Below are positions 8,662 through 15,893 of a stretch of 39,310 nt of DNA, in pieces. Every line of letters starts with the position of its first letter. The stretch's first letter is position 1. The stretch is taken from positions 1 through 39,310 of the forward strand of contig JAKAFX010000007.1 of the NCBI GenBank assembly GCA_021817735.1, written 5' to 3'. Under the pieces are notes generated by a model that ran no database searches, was not told the DNA's origin, and saw only the letters and a list, made by a program, of their open reading frames with translations. A program made the translations under genes and the position numbers. The DNA comes from Thermoplasmata archaeon (GTDB lineage Archaea > Thermoplasmatota > Thermoplasmata > Thermoplasmatales > Thermoplasmataceae).

Positions 8662-9015
8662 TCAGCCAAGAAACCAGGAGCGAGTCACATCATCTCTCAG
8701 CGGTGAAAGGAAGAATATGGTACTTTCTCCGATGTCAATGTTGTACTTTATCGAGAATTCGGCCTCAACCCTTCCTCCAAGGATGATTTCATGAGACTTC
8801 TTGAACCTGGCCCAAGATGGATCAGAGGGCTTGAGTATAACACCTATGAAAAACGGGGTATCAGATGCAACAAACGTGTTCCCCAGCAAAACGCTTGAGT
8901 TTTTTGATTCGGGAAATATGAGTCTTATCGTCACCTGTGGTAATTTCCAGGGATATGAAAAAGGTTCCACATTTGTGGCATAAACGGGGGGAAACCATAG
9001 TTCATCTTGAGCCAA
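8662..9015 (-). CDS. hypothetical protein, promoter displaced by the island
   Basis: This is a 117-aa ORF with a TTG start (MAQDELWFPPVY...). I do not recognise the family. The composition looks like a real soluble beta-rich protein: mixed hydrophobic and charged, several aromatic residues, no membrane segment. It lies 11 nt from the end of the convergent protease gene. Upstream, the frame stays open until a stop created exactly at the island boundary (9040). If the island is removed, the sequence upstream becomes the TATA-containing region now at 13816-13829, which would put a transcription start about 10 nt before the TTG. The gene therefore looks whole but cut off from its original promoter. 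Confidence 0.55.
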   Translation of the reverse strand: MAQDELWFPPVYATNVEPFSYPWKLPQVTIRLIFPESKNSSVLLGNTFVASDTPFFIGVILKPSDPSWARFKKSHEIILGGRVEAEFSIKYNIDIGESTIFFLSPLRDDVTRSWFLG

Positions 9016-9031
9016 GGACGCCCGTATGCAT

Positions 9032-9039
9032 TCAGGCAG
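9032..9039. repeat. left copy of 8-bp target-site duplication TCAGGCAG
   Basis: TCAGGCAG directly precedes the left inverted end CTATGCCGAT of the island. The same octamer is at 13802-13809, directly after the right end. Confidence 0.65.
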
Positions 9040-9467
9040 CTATGCCGATATTGTTCTGCTGGAAATATCACATTCTTTTTTCTTGTCGACTCAGTAGTTT
9101 ACCGCATGGAATAGAAGTTCATACTGTTATACCCATTTTGGCATTACGGAATGATGTAATATGGGTATTACTGCTAGGAAAGAGATAAGGGCGAATGGTG
9201 CTGTGTACTACAAAGCATACGATGTGAAGCGTGTGAATGGAGAAGTTGTTCAGAAGTAATGGGATATATCGGCAAGTCACCCAACTCCACCAAGGAGATT
9301 GAACCCGGTGTCTTATTGCGCCATGTGGAAAAACTGGTGAAAAAAACAATGAGCTGGGAGGATATCAACAGTATACTGAAGAAGATGGGCACAGAATACG
9401 GTGCATGGCCTATCACCAGGATTATAATTAATCTCGCAAACTGTCCAGAGACGCGTGAAACATTTCA
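9039..9467 (+). repeat. 429-bp perfect direct repeat, copy 1
   Basis: Identical base for base, as far as I can compare by eye, to 12853-13281 (offset 3814). It contains an IS left end, about 120 nt of leader and the first ~100 codons of a transposase. Perfect identity suggests a recent duplication or gene conversion. The first shared base (G) may be chance, the element end being the C at 9040. Confidence 0.9.
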
Positions 9468-9812
9468 ACACCTGCCAATATACATGTTCCAGAGTTTGAT
9501 CTTTCCATCCCAGGAACTTATGTTTCAGGGTCAGGGGATACTTCAGAGCTGAATGCAAAGGCCTCAATGGTACAAAGGATAGATCTGTTAGGCGACATAA
9601 GTTTCTCACACAGAGCATAAGGCAAAATATCCAGGATCAGATCAATTGTGGAACATTTACATACGTTCATGAATAGGATGTTCCACTTTGCTCATGTCAC
9701 GATGATTAACAGTGCAGAGGGTAAGAGTAAAGACATACTTCACGCAATATGCTACAACATGATGAGGTCGCGCTATCTGGATCGGGTAGCGCGAGATATG
9801 GACATTTTTTAA
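9161..9812 (+). pseudogene. chimeric broken transposase, copy 1
   Basis: ATG 9161 opens 32 codons (MGITARKEIRANGAVYYKAY...) ending in TAA at 9257. The protein then continues one frame over from an overlapping ATG at 9259 (MGYIGKSPNSTKEIEPG...). The 'QK-x-GYIGK' junction is typical of the N-terminus of archaeal transposases, so one base appears lost. After 9467 the sequence departs from the other copy. It carries, in two frames with internal stops (for example TAA 9618), the C-terminal end of a different DDE transposase: SIVEHLHTFMNRMFHFAHV followed by ILHAICYNMMRSRYL, which resembles IS5-type C-termini. It is therefore a fusion of two element remnants and non-functional. Confidence 0.7.
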
Positions 9813-9830
9813 GGAAAAAAGGGAAAATAC

Positions 9831-10264
9831 AGGTAAAACACCCATTATACAAGTAAAATAATTCGAATTAGGTCAATTTCTCAGTAAGATTGCCATTGAT
9901 CTAGGTATATTCTTAGGTTATGGGAAAACCTACCATGCTCTAACAAAACGGGGGGGGGTCGTGAAAAAGGTTATGATGTAGGTTTTTTGAAATCCTCAAT
10001 AATGGCAAATAGTCCAAGTACCTGTGAAACAACGGACAAACTACCCCTGAAAGCACTGTTCCGCATACTTCAGACTCTACTTTCAGCTGGAACAAATGGT
10101 CCCTTTCGACACATGAAAGAGCGGAGTCAAATGCCGGAGAATCTAAAATTGGGGTAGGAGTATGAATTGGCGAAACGGAACCCGAGGATAGGAATCATAA
10201 TGCGTCCTTCAAATTTTCCAATGGACTACTGCATTACATTACGTTAACGCACGGGCGAGGGTAT
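9831..10264. other. 434-bp gap inside the island: G9 tract, inverted repeat, one doubtful small ORF
   Basis: No convincing gene. It contains a run of nine G (9950-9958) between the arms of an inverted repeat (AAAACCTAC 9925-9933 / GTAGGTTTT 9978-9986, the latter followed by more T). It also contains a 51-codon ORF listed separately. Confidence 0.5.
10002..10157 (+). CDS. doubtful 51-aa ORF, possible gene remnant
   Basis: ATG 10002 to TAG 10155 encodes 51 aa, including KALFRILQTLLSAGTNGPFRH, which could be the first helices of a winged-helix-like fold. The same frame stays open after the TAG for a further 29 codons (EYELAKRNPRIGIIMRPSNF...), so this may be a decayed longer gene with one stop. 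I do not recognise it. It is too short to be in the ORF track. Confidence 0.25.
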   Translation: MANSPSTCETTDKLPLKALFRILQTLLSAGTNGPFRHMKERSQMPENLKLG

Positions 10265-10972
10265 CTACGCCCCATGACCCGCGATTACTTCAAAGCTAAA
10301 GTAGAAACTAACTGGAGTGATGTTCTCGAGCACCCTGTATATGCCATATTCTTCGTATGTCAAGATGTTGAATGACAATGTATATGAATAGTTGCCTATT
10401 TGCGGGGTAAAAGAAAGGTTACCGTTATCCGACAGTACCACCGGATCGAAGTATTGAATTATTATGCTCTGGGGGTTTCCTGATGAGTTGTAATCTACAT
10501 TCATCTGTGGTCCTTTCAGTGGAAGTCCTTCAGTCGCATTCGAATTTCCGGTGAGATAGATATTATTGATAGAAGTTGAAAGTGCGCCATGAAATTCGGC
10601 ATAGGCACTTCCCTCTAAACATATCATAGAATAGATAAACAGCATAGTTGAGGATTTACTGACGCTTGGATTTCCTATATTGTGAAAGTTAGAAAGATTC
10701 ACGGTTCTGCAGAAATCATCGAAGGGAACATAGTACTCGGTAAAGTAGGTCAGACTTATCCCAGATACGTTTATGTGGATCACGCGAAAATCGAAATTAG
10801 CATTGGCATGTCCATCAATGTACCCAGACTTAATATGGCTTAAGTAAGAGTTTCTTGTAGTCATCAATGAGTACGATGCTGGAATATTAGTGAATACTGC
10901 AGGCAGTATCACGATCATCGCGACAGCCACCACAATGAACGAAAACAATTTCTTCTTTCTTCGTGGGATCAT
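10265..10972 (-). CDS. membrane-anchored extracytoplasmic protein, unknown family
   Basis: This 235-aa protein begins with a basic cluster (MIPRRKKK) and one hydrophobic helix at about residues 9-28, so it is N-terminally anchored or carries an uncleaved signal. The rest is a Ser/Asn/Tyr-rich, beta-prone domain facing outside, with several N-x-S/T sequons (INVSG, GNSNAT, NYSY). Its start lies 6 nt after the stop of the upstream 609-aa secreted protein, so they form a two-gene operon and probably act together at the cell surface. No known domain was recognised. The gene is AT-richer and uses codons less like the neighbouring core genes, consistent with acquisition on the island. Confidence 0.75.
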   Translation of the reverse strand: MIPRRKKKLFSFIVVAVAMIVILPAVFTNIPASYSLMTTRNSYLSHIKSGYIDGHANANFDFRVIHINVSGISLTYFTEYYVPFDDFCRTVNLSNFHNIGNPSVSKSSTMLFIYSMICLEGSAYAEFHGALSTSINNIYLTGNSNATEGLPLKGPQMNVDYNSSGNPQSIIIQYFDPVVLSDNGNLSFTPQIGNYSYTLSFNILTYEEYGIYRVLENITPVSFYFSFEVIAGHGA

Positions 10973-10978
10973 TTTTCC

Positions 10979-12808
10979 TCACGAAACAGCTATGCCTATG
11001 GGTTCAAAGATCGTAAATCCCATTGTTGGGTAATTGTTACTGCTATCATACGGATAAGCAGCTTCTATATAATAATGGGAGGAGTATCCCAAATATTCAA
11101 GTACCGCGTTATTGGAATTATAGCTGCTTCCTGGACCATATCTGAACCCTATTTGTGCCTGAAAGGAAAACAAGTACACAGGTTTGTAACTTGGCCAGTA
11201 CCACGGGCCGTACTGATCGTTTAAGTATGTGAAGCCATTATCTCCAAACAAAGCACTGCTAGCATTGCCACCTGAATAAATCGTGTTAGTACTCGTTCCC
11301 CAAGAATAAGGCCCAGGGCTTTGAAAGAATATTGGCCCAAAGGCCGCCATGGCGATGGCGGCAGGTATTGTATCGGGATTGGTTGCGAAAGCAGCAGCCA
11401 TGGCGTAATAAAGCGACTCAGCATATGGCTGTCCGCTCCAGGAACCGTTATTTACCGCCTGCCATGATGCACTATTAAAATTCGTATCTAGCATATCTAA
11501 AGATGAACTATCGCCGATCGAATCCCCCCACCAATAGAACTTTTGTTCATAAGCCGATACCCAGTAATACTGCTTTGAAGGTTGCCCAAATCCCGTGGTA
11601 AATGTCATGAAATCTGATACAGATTGAGGCTCAGAAGTATTTGGGCCAGAGGCAACTTGCTCTACCACATCCCCGATGTATGACTGATCTGGAGTAAAAA
11701 CCTGGTAGTAAGTATATGTATCTGGCGGGTTAGATATCTGATTATTCCCATAACTTATTGGCATTGCGGTGAATATATTGATTGGATAACTTGGAAAACT
11801 AGAGTAGGCAACTCCATCGCCTTCAGGGCTCGAGGCTGCGAATCCGAGGTACGAGCCTGGTCGTGAACTCCAAGTAATAGATGCCGTAGAAATCCCGTAG
11901 ACCTCTTCAGACCCAATAAACGCTAAAGTATGGCTCTGGGAGACTATATAGAAATCAACTGTTGCTGAATAGTACCCCCCCATGCTTCCGATCTGAGCCT
12001 TCACTGTTATTGGGGTGTAAGCAGAAAATGTAGTTACTGTTGGCGAGCCTGTATATTCGTAATCAACACTACTTATTGAAACAGGCGTTGGCCCTCCTCC
12101 CCCTCCACATCCGCATATAACCATCAGCGGCTTCAGAACGGGATCAATGAAATACGAGGAATGACTGGATAATAATACAGGCCCGAAAGAGAGAGCAATT
12201 CTATTCCCAGATAAGGATGAGTTCAAGAGACCGTCTTCGAAAATAGGATACTGTGTCCTCCATGAAAGTTGGCTCGTTGAGTCACTTATTCTCCATACAT
12301 AGTTACTGATTGGAACAGGTCTGTTATAAACGCCGATAGCGTTCGTGTTCAGTTCAGAGTTTATGAATCCATGTTCAACAACATAATTGCTGTGTGGTTC
12401 ATTGATTGAATATATGGCGACAATCGTTCTGTTATTGGAATTATTGTTTTGAATTGAAAGGCTCATATCTAACTTATTTCCGTTTAGTGAATATATTTCA
12501 CCAACATCGAATCCATCTCCGAGAAGTTCAAGCCCAACTGTGTTCTGGACGGCATCGTTTTTCCTGACTATCTTCCGAAACATGAAATGGACTCTAACTA
12601 ATTTACCTTCATTTAGCTGGTAAAGATTCCACTGCTGTTCATAGTATAGGCCATTGGAGTAGATAGATGCTTTTCCTCCGTTAAAAAATATTCTAAAATT
12701 GCCGAGCGTGGTGTCATTTTTTGCCCCTGGTTGATGCGCATAAGAAAGTGATGGAACCGCTATTAATATCATTGAGAGGAATAAAATTACTATCGCCTTT
12801 CCATTCAT
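10979..12808 (-). CDS. large secreted/surface protein of the island, unknown family
   Basis: This 609-aa protein has a classical signal peptide (MNGKAIVILFLSMILIAVPS..., cleavage likely near residues 23-25). Two regions follow. Residues about 30-230 form a beta-rich domain dense in N-glycosylation sequons (NDTT, NNSNNRT, NSSLSG). A short CGCGGGGGP linker at 232-240 leads to a C-terminal region of about 370 aa very rich in Ser, Tyr, Trp, Gly and Pro. No catalytic motif, repeat array or C-terminal membrane anchor was seen. A TATA box about 26 nt upstream makes the transcript leaderless, and the downstream 235-aa anchored protein is 6 nt away. The likely site is the S-layer or external surface of a glycosylated archaeon. 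The function is not recognisable; a secreted hydrolase or adhesin cannot be excluded. Confidence 0.8.
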   Translation of the reverse strand: MNGKAIVILFLSMILIAVPSLSYAHQPGAKNDTTLGNFRIFFNGGKASIYSNGLYYEQQWNLYQLNEGKLVRVHFMFRKIVRKNDAVQNTVGLELLGDGFDVGEIYSLNGNKLDMSLSIQNNNSNNRTIVAIYSINEPHSNYVVEHGFINSELNTNAIGVYNRPVPISNYVWRISDSTSQLSWRTQYPIFEDGLLNSSLSGNRIALSFGPVLLSSHSSYFIDPVLKPLMVICGCGGGGGPTPVSISSVDYEYTGSPTVTTFSAYTPITVKAQIGSMGGYYSATVDFYIVSQSHTLAFIGSEEVYGISTASITWSSRPGSYLGFAASSPEGDGVAYSSFPSYPINIFTAMPISYGNNQISNPPDTYTYYQVFTPDQSYIGDVVEQVASGPNTSEPQSVSDFMTFTTGFGQPSKQYYWVSAYEQKFYWWGDSIGDSSSLDMLDTNFNSASWQAVNNGSWSGQPYAESLYYAMAAAFATNPDTIPAAIAMAAFGPIFFQSPGPYSWGTSTNTIYSGGNASSALFGDNGFTYLNDQYGPWYWPSYKPVYLFSFQAQIGFRYGPGSSYNSNNAVLEYLGYSSHYYIEAAYPYDSSNNYPTMGFTIFEPIGIAVS

Positions 12809-12826
12809 AATGAAACTAACATTTCT

Positions 12827-12837
12827 CTTATATAAAT
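12827..12837 (-). promoter_or_regulatory. TATA-like box for the island surface-protein operon
   Basis: On the minus strand ATTTATATAAG is centred about 25-26 nt before the ATG at 12808, giving a leaderless message for the two exported proteins. It lies just outside the second transposon copy, so the operon carries its own promoter. Confidence 0.6.
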
Positions 12838-12852
12838 CATTTTTGTTTTATC

Positions 12853-13281
12853 GCTATGCCGATATTGTTCTGCTGGAAATATCACATTCTTTTTTCTTGT
12901 CGACTCAGTAGTTTACCGCATGGAATAGAAGTTCATACTGTTATACCCATTTTGGCATTACGGAATGATGTAATATGGGTATTACTGCTAGGAAAGAGAT
13001 AAGGGCGAATGGTGCTGTGTACTACAAAGCATACGATGTGAAGCGTGTGAATGGAGAAGTTGTTCAGAAGTAATGGGATATATCGGCAAGTCACCCAACT
13101 CCACCAAGGAGATTGAACCCGGTGTCTTATTGCGCCATGTGGAAAAACTGGTGAAAAAAACAATGAGCTGGGAGGATATCAACAGTATACTGAAGAAGAT
13201 GGGCACAGAATACGGTGCATGGCCTATCACCAGGATTATAATTAATCTCGCAAACTGTCCAGAGACGCGTGAAACATTTCA
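12853..13281 (+). repeat. 429-bp perfect direct repeat, copy 2
   Basis: Same sequence as 9039-9467, same orientation. No matching 8-bp duplication is seen at its own left flank (TTTTATCG), which argues it did not arrive by independent transposition. Confidence 0.9.
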
Positions 13282-13620
13282 CATGAAAGGTGCAGAATTT
13301 TCTTGGGTGAGCTAAAGGTATACCTTAACACAAGTATACCAAAACATTTAACCCATGATGCAAAACTTGCGATAGGTCGTTATGACAAGAGGGAAACAAT
13401 GCTGCTCGCACAGAATCCTGAGGGCACGATACCGAGGACAAACAACATGGAGATATTCTTTAGGAAGTTGAGGAGGAACATGCGAAAGATATCCAGAAAT
13501 AATGCAACGGAGAAAATACTTGAAGAGAGTTGAGTCTAACTCGCACTCTTCCAGAATATATCCGATCCGGAATACAGAAAGATTGAGCCTGGCAATGCCG
13601 ATGTGAGAGCAGTTTTTTAA
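12975..13620 (+). pseudogene. degraded transposase, copy 2, with its own C-terminus
   Basis: The N-terminal part is identical to copy 1, including the TAA/ATG frame break at 13071-13073. After 13281 the reading switches frame and continues as GELKVYLNTSIPKHL..., then IPRTNNMEIFFRKLRRNMRK, a recognisable C-terminal transposase pattern (PRTNN-xx-E-xFFRxLKR). Two further stops (13531, 13537) interrupt the end, which reads on to about ALFQNISDPEYRKIEPG. At least three frame or stop defects and an apparently missing middle region (total coding under 650 nt) make it inactive. The exact IS family was not determined. Confidence 0.7.
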
Positions 13621-13801
13621 GGTATGGAAAACCATTCAAGAATAGACGAATGGCAAAGAAAAAGAAGATAGAGCTTGTTGATAATAAAACAAATAAACTC
13701 CATAGTGGTAATGCACCTCATATCCTATATTGAATAATAGGAAGGAAACAATATATCGATTAGGAGAAAATACTAGAAATAACAGTTACTGATGGGCATA
13801 G

Positions 13802-13809
13802 TCAGGCAG
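13802..13809. repeat. right copy of 8-bp target-site duplication TCAGGCAG
   Basis: Directly abuts the right inverted end of the island; identical to 9032-9039. Confidence 0.65.
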
Positions 13810-13815
13810 CCAAAA

Positions 13816-13829
13816 CTTATATTAAAAGG
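13816..13829. promoter_or_regulatory. TATA-like promoter of the Zn-ribbon/aEF-1beta operon (formerly divergent)
   Basis: CTTATATTAAAAGG fits an archaeal TATA box on the plus strand, giving a transcript with a leader of about 45 nt to ATG 13894. Read on the minus strand, TTTAATATAAG would have driven the 8662-9015 gene before the island inserted 7-14 bp away. Confidence 0.5.
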
Positions 13830-13893
13830 CTAAATGTCCCGGAACAGAAAATGCCGAATGGCATTTTGCGTGAACTGACAACTGGTGGATCGT

Positions 13894-14061
13894 ATGCTTG
13901 GAAAAGACACTTGCACATCATGTGGAACTGGACTGATAGATAAAGGATTCTCCATTTTCTCCTGCCCAAACTGCGGGGAAGAGACAATTGGAAGATGCAA
14001 GAATTGCAGGGAGCACTCAACCCCATACAAGTGTGTTAAGTGCGAATTCGTGGGGCCATAG
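13894..14061 (+). CDS. small archaeal zinc-ribbon RNA-binding-type protein
   Basis: This 55-aa protein is missing from the ORF track because of its length. It has four C-x2-C knuckles (CTSC, CPNC, CKNC, CVKC), forming two zinc-binding sites. This matches the small archaeal 'HVO_2753-like' zinc-finger proteins annotated as Zn-ribbon RNA-binding proteins and commonly found next to aEF-1beta. A Shine-Dalgarno-like GGTGGATC lies 4 nt before the ATG. The aEF-1beta GTG begins 6 nt after its stop, so they form one operon. Its location beside a translation factor supports a role in RNA or translation, which remains an inference from the family. Confidence 0.85.
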   Translation: MLGKDTCTSCGTGLIDKGFSIFSCPNCGEETIGRCKNCREHSTPYKCVKCEFVGP

Positions 14062-14067
14062 GGCTGA

Positions 14068-14343
14068 GTGAGAGAGTTGGGAGAAGTAGTTGTTGCTTTC
14101 AGGATACTCCCGGAGAACCCTGATGAGAGCATAGAGAAGCTTGCCGCACTGGTTAAAAGCAAGGTTGCGGGTAAATGCGAGATAAACAAGGTAATGACAG
14201 AGGAAATTGCATTTGGTCTCAAAGCCATAAGGCTTGAAATTATAGTTCCTGACGAGGAAGGGCTCATAGGAACCATCGAATCTGACATTGCATCAGTTGC
14301 TGGAGTATCACAGGTAGACACGGAAGACGTGACCCTTGTTTAG
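14068..14343 (+). CDS. translation elongation factor aEF-1beta
   Basis: This is the archaeal guanine-nucleotide exchange factor for EF-1alpha, 91 aa, which is the usual length. It has the small alpha/beta sandwich of the eEF1B GEF domain: GEVVVAFRILPENPDESIEKL at the start, the central EEIAFGLKAIRLEIIVPDEEG and the C-terminal strand SDIASVAGVSQVDTEDVTLV. It starts at GTG, 6 nt after the Zn-ribbon stop. The order Zn-ribbon then aEF-1beta is a common archaeal arrangement and supports both calls. Confidence is high. Confidence 0.93.
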   Translation: MRELGEVVVAFRILPENPDESIEKLAALVKSKVAGKCEINKVMTEEIAFGLKAIRLEIIVPDEEGLIGTIESDIASVAGVSQVDTEDVTLV

Positions 14344-14349
14344 AACCAG

Positions 14350-15534
14350 ATGGATAGCATATTCATTTTACTGGTTGCGTACACTATATTTCTTTGCCTC
14401 ATAGCAATAGGGCTTATTGCACTGGCATCCATGGGTAGATTTCAGGAGGAACCTACCCCAAATTATGAACCCTCCACACTTGTCATTGTACCGTGTAAAG
14501 GGAAGGACTATTCCCTTAGAGAAAATCTTTTGTCATTGAAGAACCAGTCGTTCAGTAATTTCAAGGTGATTGGGGTAGTCGACTCAGAGGAAGATCCAGC
14601 GGTTGAAGAGCTTGTATATGCTGGAATAGACCACATGGTATCATACTTTGCGTGCTCAACATGCAGTGGTAAGGTTCGGGCAATAACATCTGCATTGATG
14701 AGTTACCCAAACTACCAAGTATACGTAATCGCAGATTCGGACATAACTGCAGGAAGTGACTGGCTGAAGTATATTGTGGGTCCGCTGAAGGACGACAAAG
14801 TTGGCATTTCTACAACTTTCCCGCGCTTCAAGCCGGTTGGTGGATTCTGGTCACATTTCAAGTCAGGGTGGGGAACCGTGGGAAGGGCTCTCATGAGGGG
14901 CAATGCCACAAGATTCGGCTGGGGTGGATCACTTGCCTTTAGGTCATCCTTGATGGATCGCGAATCACTTGAATTTTTCTCGCAATCTGTATCAGATGAC
15001 ACTTCCCTGACTAAGATTTCAAGCGAGAAAGGTCTCACAATAAGCTATTCGGAGCGTGCGGAGCCTGTGGTCAACAGCCCGGAAAATTTCAGGCAATTCC
15101 TGGAATGGTCCAACCGTCAGACGGCGCTTTCAATTTCTGCTAGCCCCAATGTGTTTTCATTTGGGGTGGTTTATTACTCTCTGGAAATTCTTCTTCTCAT
15201 TTCCGCGCCGATACTTGCTTACTTGGTAACGCCCTTTTTTCTTCTTCTTGTTATTCCGGAAGCGGTCAAGACCGTAAATCTGTCAAGGCAAATTCCCGAC
15301 TCACGACGATATGCTCCTTTGATTGATATTATTCTTCCATTCTTCTATCTGGCAAATCTCTTCAAAGCCCACAGAATGGAAAGGATTGTCTGGAGGGGAA
15401 GATCATATGCCCTGCAAAAGAACCGCAGTATTTCGATAAGTTCAACTAATGAAAATAATAATAATGCCGCAAACCATGCAATTGAATCGGCTTTGGAGAA
15501 TGATGGTGCAAGCAATGGATGGGGAGTGAAATAA
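14350..15534 (+). CDS. membrane glycosyltransferase, GT2/ceramide glucosyltransferase-like
   Basis: This is a 394-aa membrane-bound family-2-like glycosyltransferase. It has an N-terminal transmembrane helix (residues 3-27), a GT-A domain beginning TLVIVPCKGKDYSLRENLLSL, the metal-binding DxD as ADSDIT (about residue 133), and a second acidic motif VSDDTSL with a following Q/W region (EWSNRQ). Two to three hydrophobic helices lie at about 275-310 and 325-340, and the C-terminal tail is Asn-rich. The architecture resembles GT21 ceramide glucosyltransferases (HpnI-like), which transfer sugars onto lipids at the inner membrane face. The acceptor in an archaeon would be an ether lipid or dolichol. 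It lies 6 nt downstream of aEF-1beta and may be co-transcribed. Confidence 0.85.
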   Translation: MDSIFILLVAYTIFLCLIAIGLIALASMGRFQEEPTPNYEPSTLVIVPCKGKDYSLRENLLSLKNQSFSNFKVIGVVDSEEDPAVEELVYAGIDHMVSYFACSTCSGKVRAITSALMSYPNYQVYVIADSDITAGSDWLKYIVGPLKDDKVGISTTFPRFKPVGGFWSHFKSGWGTVGRALMRGNATRFGWGGSLAFRSSLMDRESLEFFSQSVSDDTSLTKISSEKGLTISYSERAEPVVNSPENFRQFLEWSNRQTALSISASPNVFSFGVVYYSLEILLLISAPILAYLVTPFFLLLVIPEAVKTVNLSRQIPDSRRYAPLIDIILPFFYLANLFKAHRMERIVWRGRSYALQKNRSISISSTNENNNNAANHAIESALENDGASNGWGVK

Positions 15535-15535
15535 A

Positions 15536-15880
15536 CTGTCTGTCCCATACAGGATCACGGTAAGGGTTACCGAGGAAACCATGCGCAAGCTTGAAGAGCT
15601 TGTTGAAAGTTATAATTTCGAAAGCGTTTCCGATGTGATAAGAAAAGCAATCGAAGAATTCATTGAGCGCAACAAGAAGAAGACAACAAAGGGTCCCGAG
15701 ATAAGGGTTACCAAGAATATCCTTGACAATCTTAATAAAGGTCTTACCGACGATTCTGGAATAACCATAGAAGACCTTGTCAGGGCAGTTCTTAGGGAAT
15801 ATACCTCTAACTTAATGAACAGGGAAATTGAGAAGCTGACAAAGGGGGAGTCCAACCCTGCGGATGATGAGGGAGAATGA
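15536..15880 (+). CDS. ribbon-helix-helix DNA-binding protein, probable CTG start
   Basis: The ORF track starts at ATG 15581, but that removes the beta-strand that defines the fold. In frame upstream the sequence reads VPYRITVRVTEE, followed by the two helices TMRKLEELVESYNF and VSDVIRKAIEEFIERN, a textbook RHH/CopG unit. A second RHH-like strand and helices appear after a basic linker (GPEIRVTKNILDNLNKGL ... TIEDLVRAVLREYTSN), so the protein may carry two units. No ATG, GTG or TTG exists between the in-frame stop at 15527 and 15581. CTG 15536 sits 6 nt after GGAGTGA and is the best start. It directly follows the glycosyltransferase stop (15534). Role: transcription regulator, target unknown. 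Confidence 0.75.
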   Translation: MSVPYRITVRVTEETMRKLEELVESYNFESVSDVIRKAIEEFIERNKKKTTKGPEIRVTKNILDNLNKGLTDDSGITIEDLVRAVLREYTSNLMNREIEKLTKGESNPADDEGE

Positions 15881-15893
15881 ACCTGCTTCTGGG

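Larger units (their letters stand above)
9040..13801. mobile_element. composite transposon-like island (4762 bp) with surface-protein cargo
   Basis: The segment is bounded by the direct repeat TCAGGCAG on both sides. Its ends form a short inverted repeat: left CTATGCCGAT, right ATGGGCATAG (reverse complement CTATGCCCAT), 9 of 10 matching. Inside are two identical 429-bp transposon left ends in the same orientation (from 9039 and from 12853), a chimeric transposase remnant, about 450 bp without a clear gene, two minus-strand genes for exported proteins, and the C-terminal part of the transposase next to the right end. The outer ends look like those of one IS, with the cargo and one extra left end in the middle. 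No transposase is intact, so mobility would need help in trans. Confidence 0.65.
13534..13893. other. 360-bp stretch: transposase tail, right end of island, then divergent promoter
   Basis: 13534-13620 holds the decayed end of the transposase reading frame. 13621-13790 shows no gene. 13792-13801 is the right inverted end ATGGGCATAG and 13802-13809 is the target duplication. The promoter of the Zn-ribbon gene follows. Confidence 0.55.

Noticed and set aside
8801-8983. 60-aa plus-strand ORF opposite the 117-aa hypothetical
   Set aside because: Less protein-like than the minus-strand reading and without promoter or ribosome binding site.
9119-9349. 76-aa minus-strand ORF repeated at 12933-13163
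   Set aside because: Duplicated only because the 429-bp repeat is duplicated; it is antisense to the transposase N-terminus.
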